A DNA stretch of 64,000 nt from Methanomicrobiales archaeon (GTDB taxonomy: Archaea; Halobacteriota; Methanomicrobia; Methanomicrobiales; Methanospirillaceae). How positions within the stretch are numbered: position 1 is the stretch's first letter; each line of letters begins with the position of its first letter. The translations under genes were made by a program, and so were the position numbers. The notes under the pieces were generated by a model. That model was not told the origin of the DNA. It saw only the letters and a list, made by a program, of their open reading frames with translations, and did not search any database. This document shows positions 63,849 to 64,000 of this stretch, one piece after another. Location of the stretch: contig JAAYWH010000096.1 of assembly GCA_012516785.1 (NCBI GenBank), positions 41,956 through 105,955 on the forward strand. The letters are read 5' to 3'.

Positions 63849-64000
63849 ACTATTTGCTGCAATTTATTTCGTATTTATAGATATTCTCATTGCCAGGTGT
63901 TCGAACTTATCATTGCGGCGGGTGGTCTTTGTCTCGATCATATCCCTTGTGCATCAGTTGTTTCAGCACCGCATGATACCCTGCCAAGTGCTGCTACTGG

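Noticed and set aside
1..64000. CRISPR arrays, rRNA genes, insertion sequences, known defence genes
   Set aside because: No regularly spaced repeats, rRNA-like blocks, transposases or defence domains were recognised in either strand.

Overview
The window comes from a methanogenic archaeon, most probably of the order Methanomicrobiales (Methanoregula/Methanosphaerula-like). Evidence for this is an archaeal replication factor C large subunit with a PIP box, archaeal L1-L10-L12 stalk genes, Spt5/SecE, a family-B DNA polymerase, archaemetzincin, Sep-tRNA:Cys-tRNA synthase, the F430-type a,c-diamide synthase CfbB, the methanopterin enzyme MptE, the formate transporter FdhC, an MsvR-type V4R regulator and a DUF3821 surface protein. 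Many genes begin directly behind a TATA box (leaderless), while others carry strong GGAGG ribosome-binding sites.

Layout. 1-1.7 kb: end of rfcL, a UPF0146 gene and amzA. 2.1-7.7 kb: a long minus-strand cluster dtdA-ftsZ-secE-spt5-rpl11-rpl1-rpl10-rpl12 with tight overlaps and an internal promoter before rpl11. 7.7-11 kb: a 58-residue HTH-like protein coupled to moeA, then a second MoeA fused to a PBP-like domain. 11-24 kb: aldehyde dehydrogenase, ileS, thg1, PRC-barrel protein, CBS site-2 protease, a radical SAM/HhH protein, mptE, an RCK-DHH phosphoesterase, tRNA-Lys(CTT), and an MsvR-like regulator followed by a 1-kb gene-poor stretch rich in palindromes. 24-38 kb: K+ channel, two RDD proteins, ilvD, cfbB, polB, mdh divergent from pyrD-pyrK, and fdhC with a long AT-rich leader. 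38-49 kb: a 59-residue protein coupled to SepCysS, a Dph6-type ligase coupled to a glutamine amidotransferase, PEBP, msrA, N-formylglutamate amidohydrolase family, DUF1848, a NERD-TM-CAP fusion and thiI. 50-64 kb: an envelope/stress-type region with carbamate kinase plus arginine deiminase, a META lipoprotein, three related polytopic proteins resembling DUF2238, two DUF308-like proteins, a broken AI-2E transporter, PAP2 phosphatase, DUF6325 plus SHOCT, and a cation/proton antiporter.

The points I find most worth following are: two genes (dtdA, second moeA) whose conserved N-terminus can only be translated from a CTG codon behind a strong Shine-Dalgarno; a small coiled-coil-like protein translationally coupled to SepCysS; a glutamine amidotransferase translationally coupled to the diphthamide amidase-type ligase; the RCK-DHH fusion; the transmembrane NERD-CAP fusion; the ArcC-ArcA pair behind a perfect palindrome; and three homopolymer-associated +1 frame breaks in two genes. 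No CRISPR array, rRNA operon, insertion sequence or recognisable defence island was seen.
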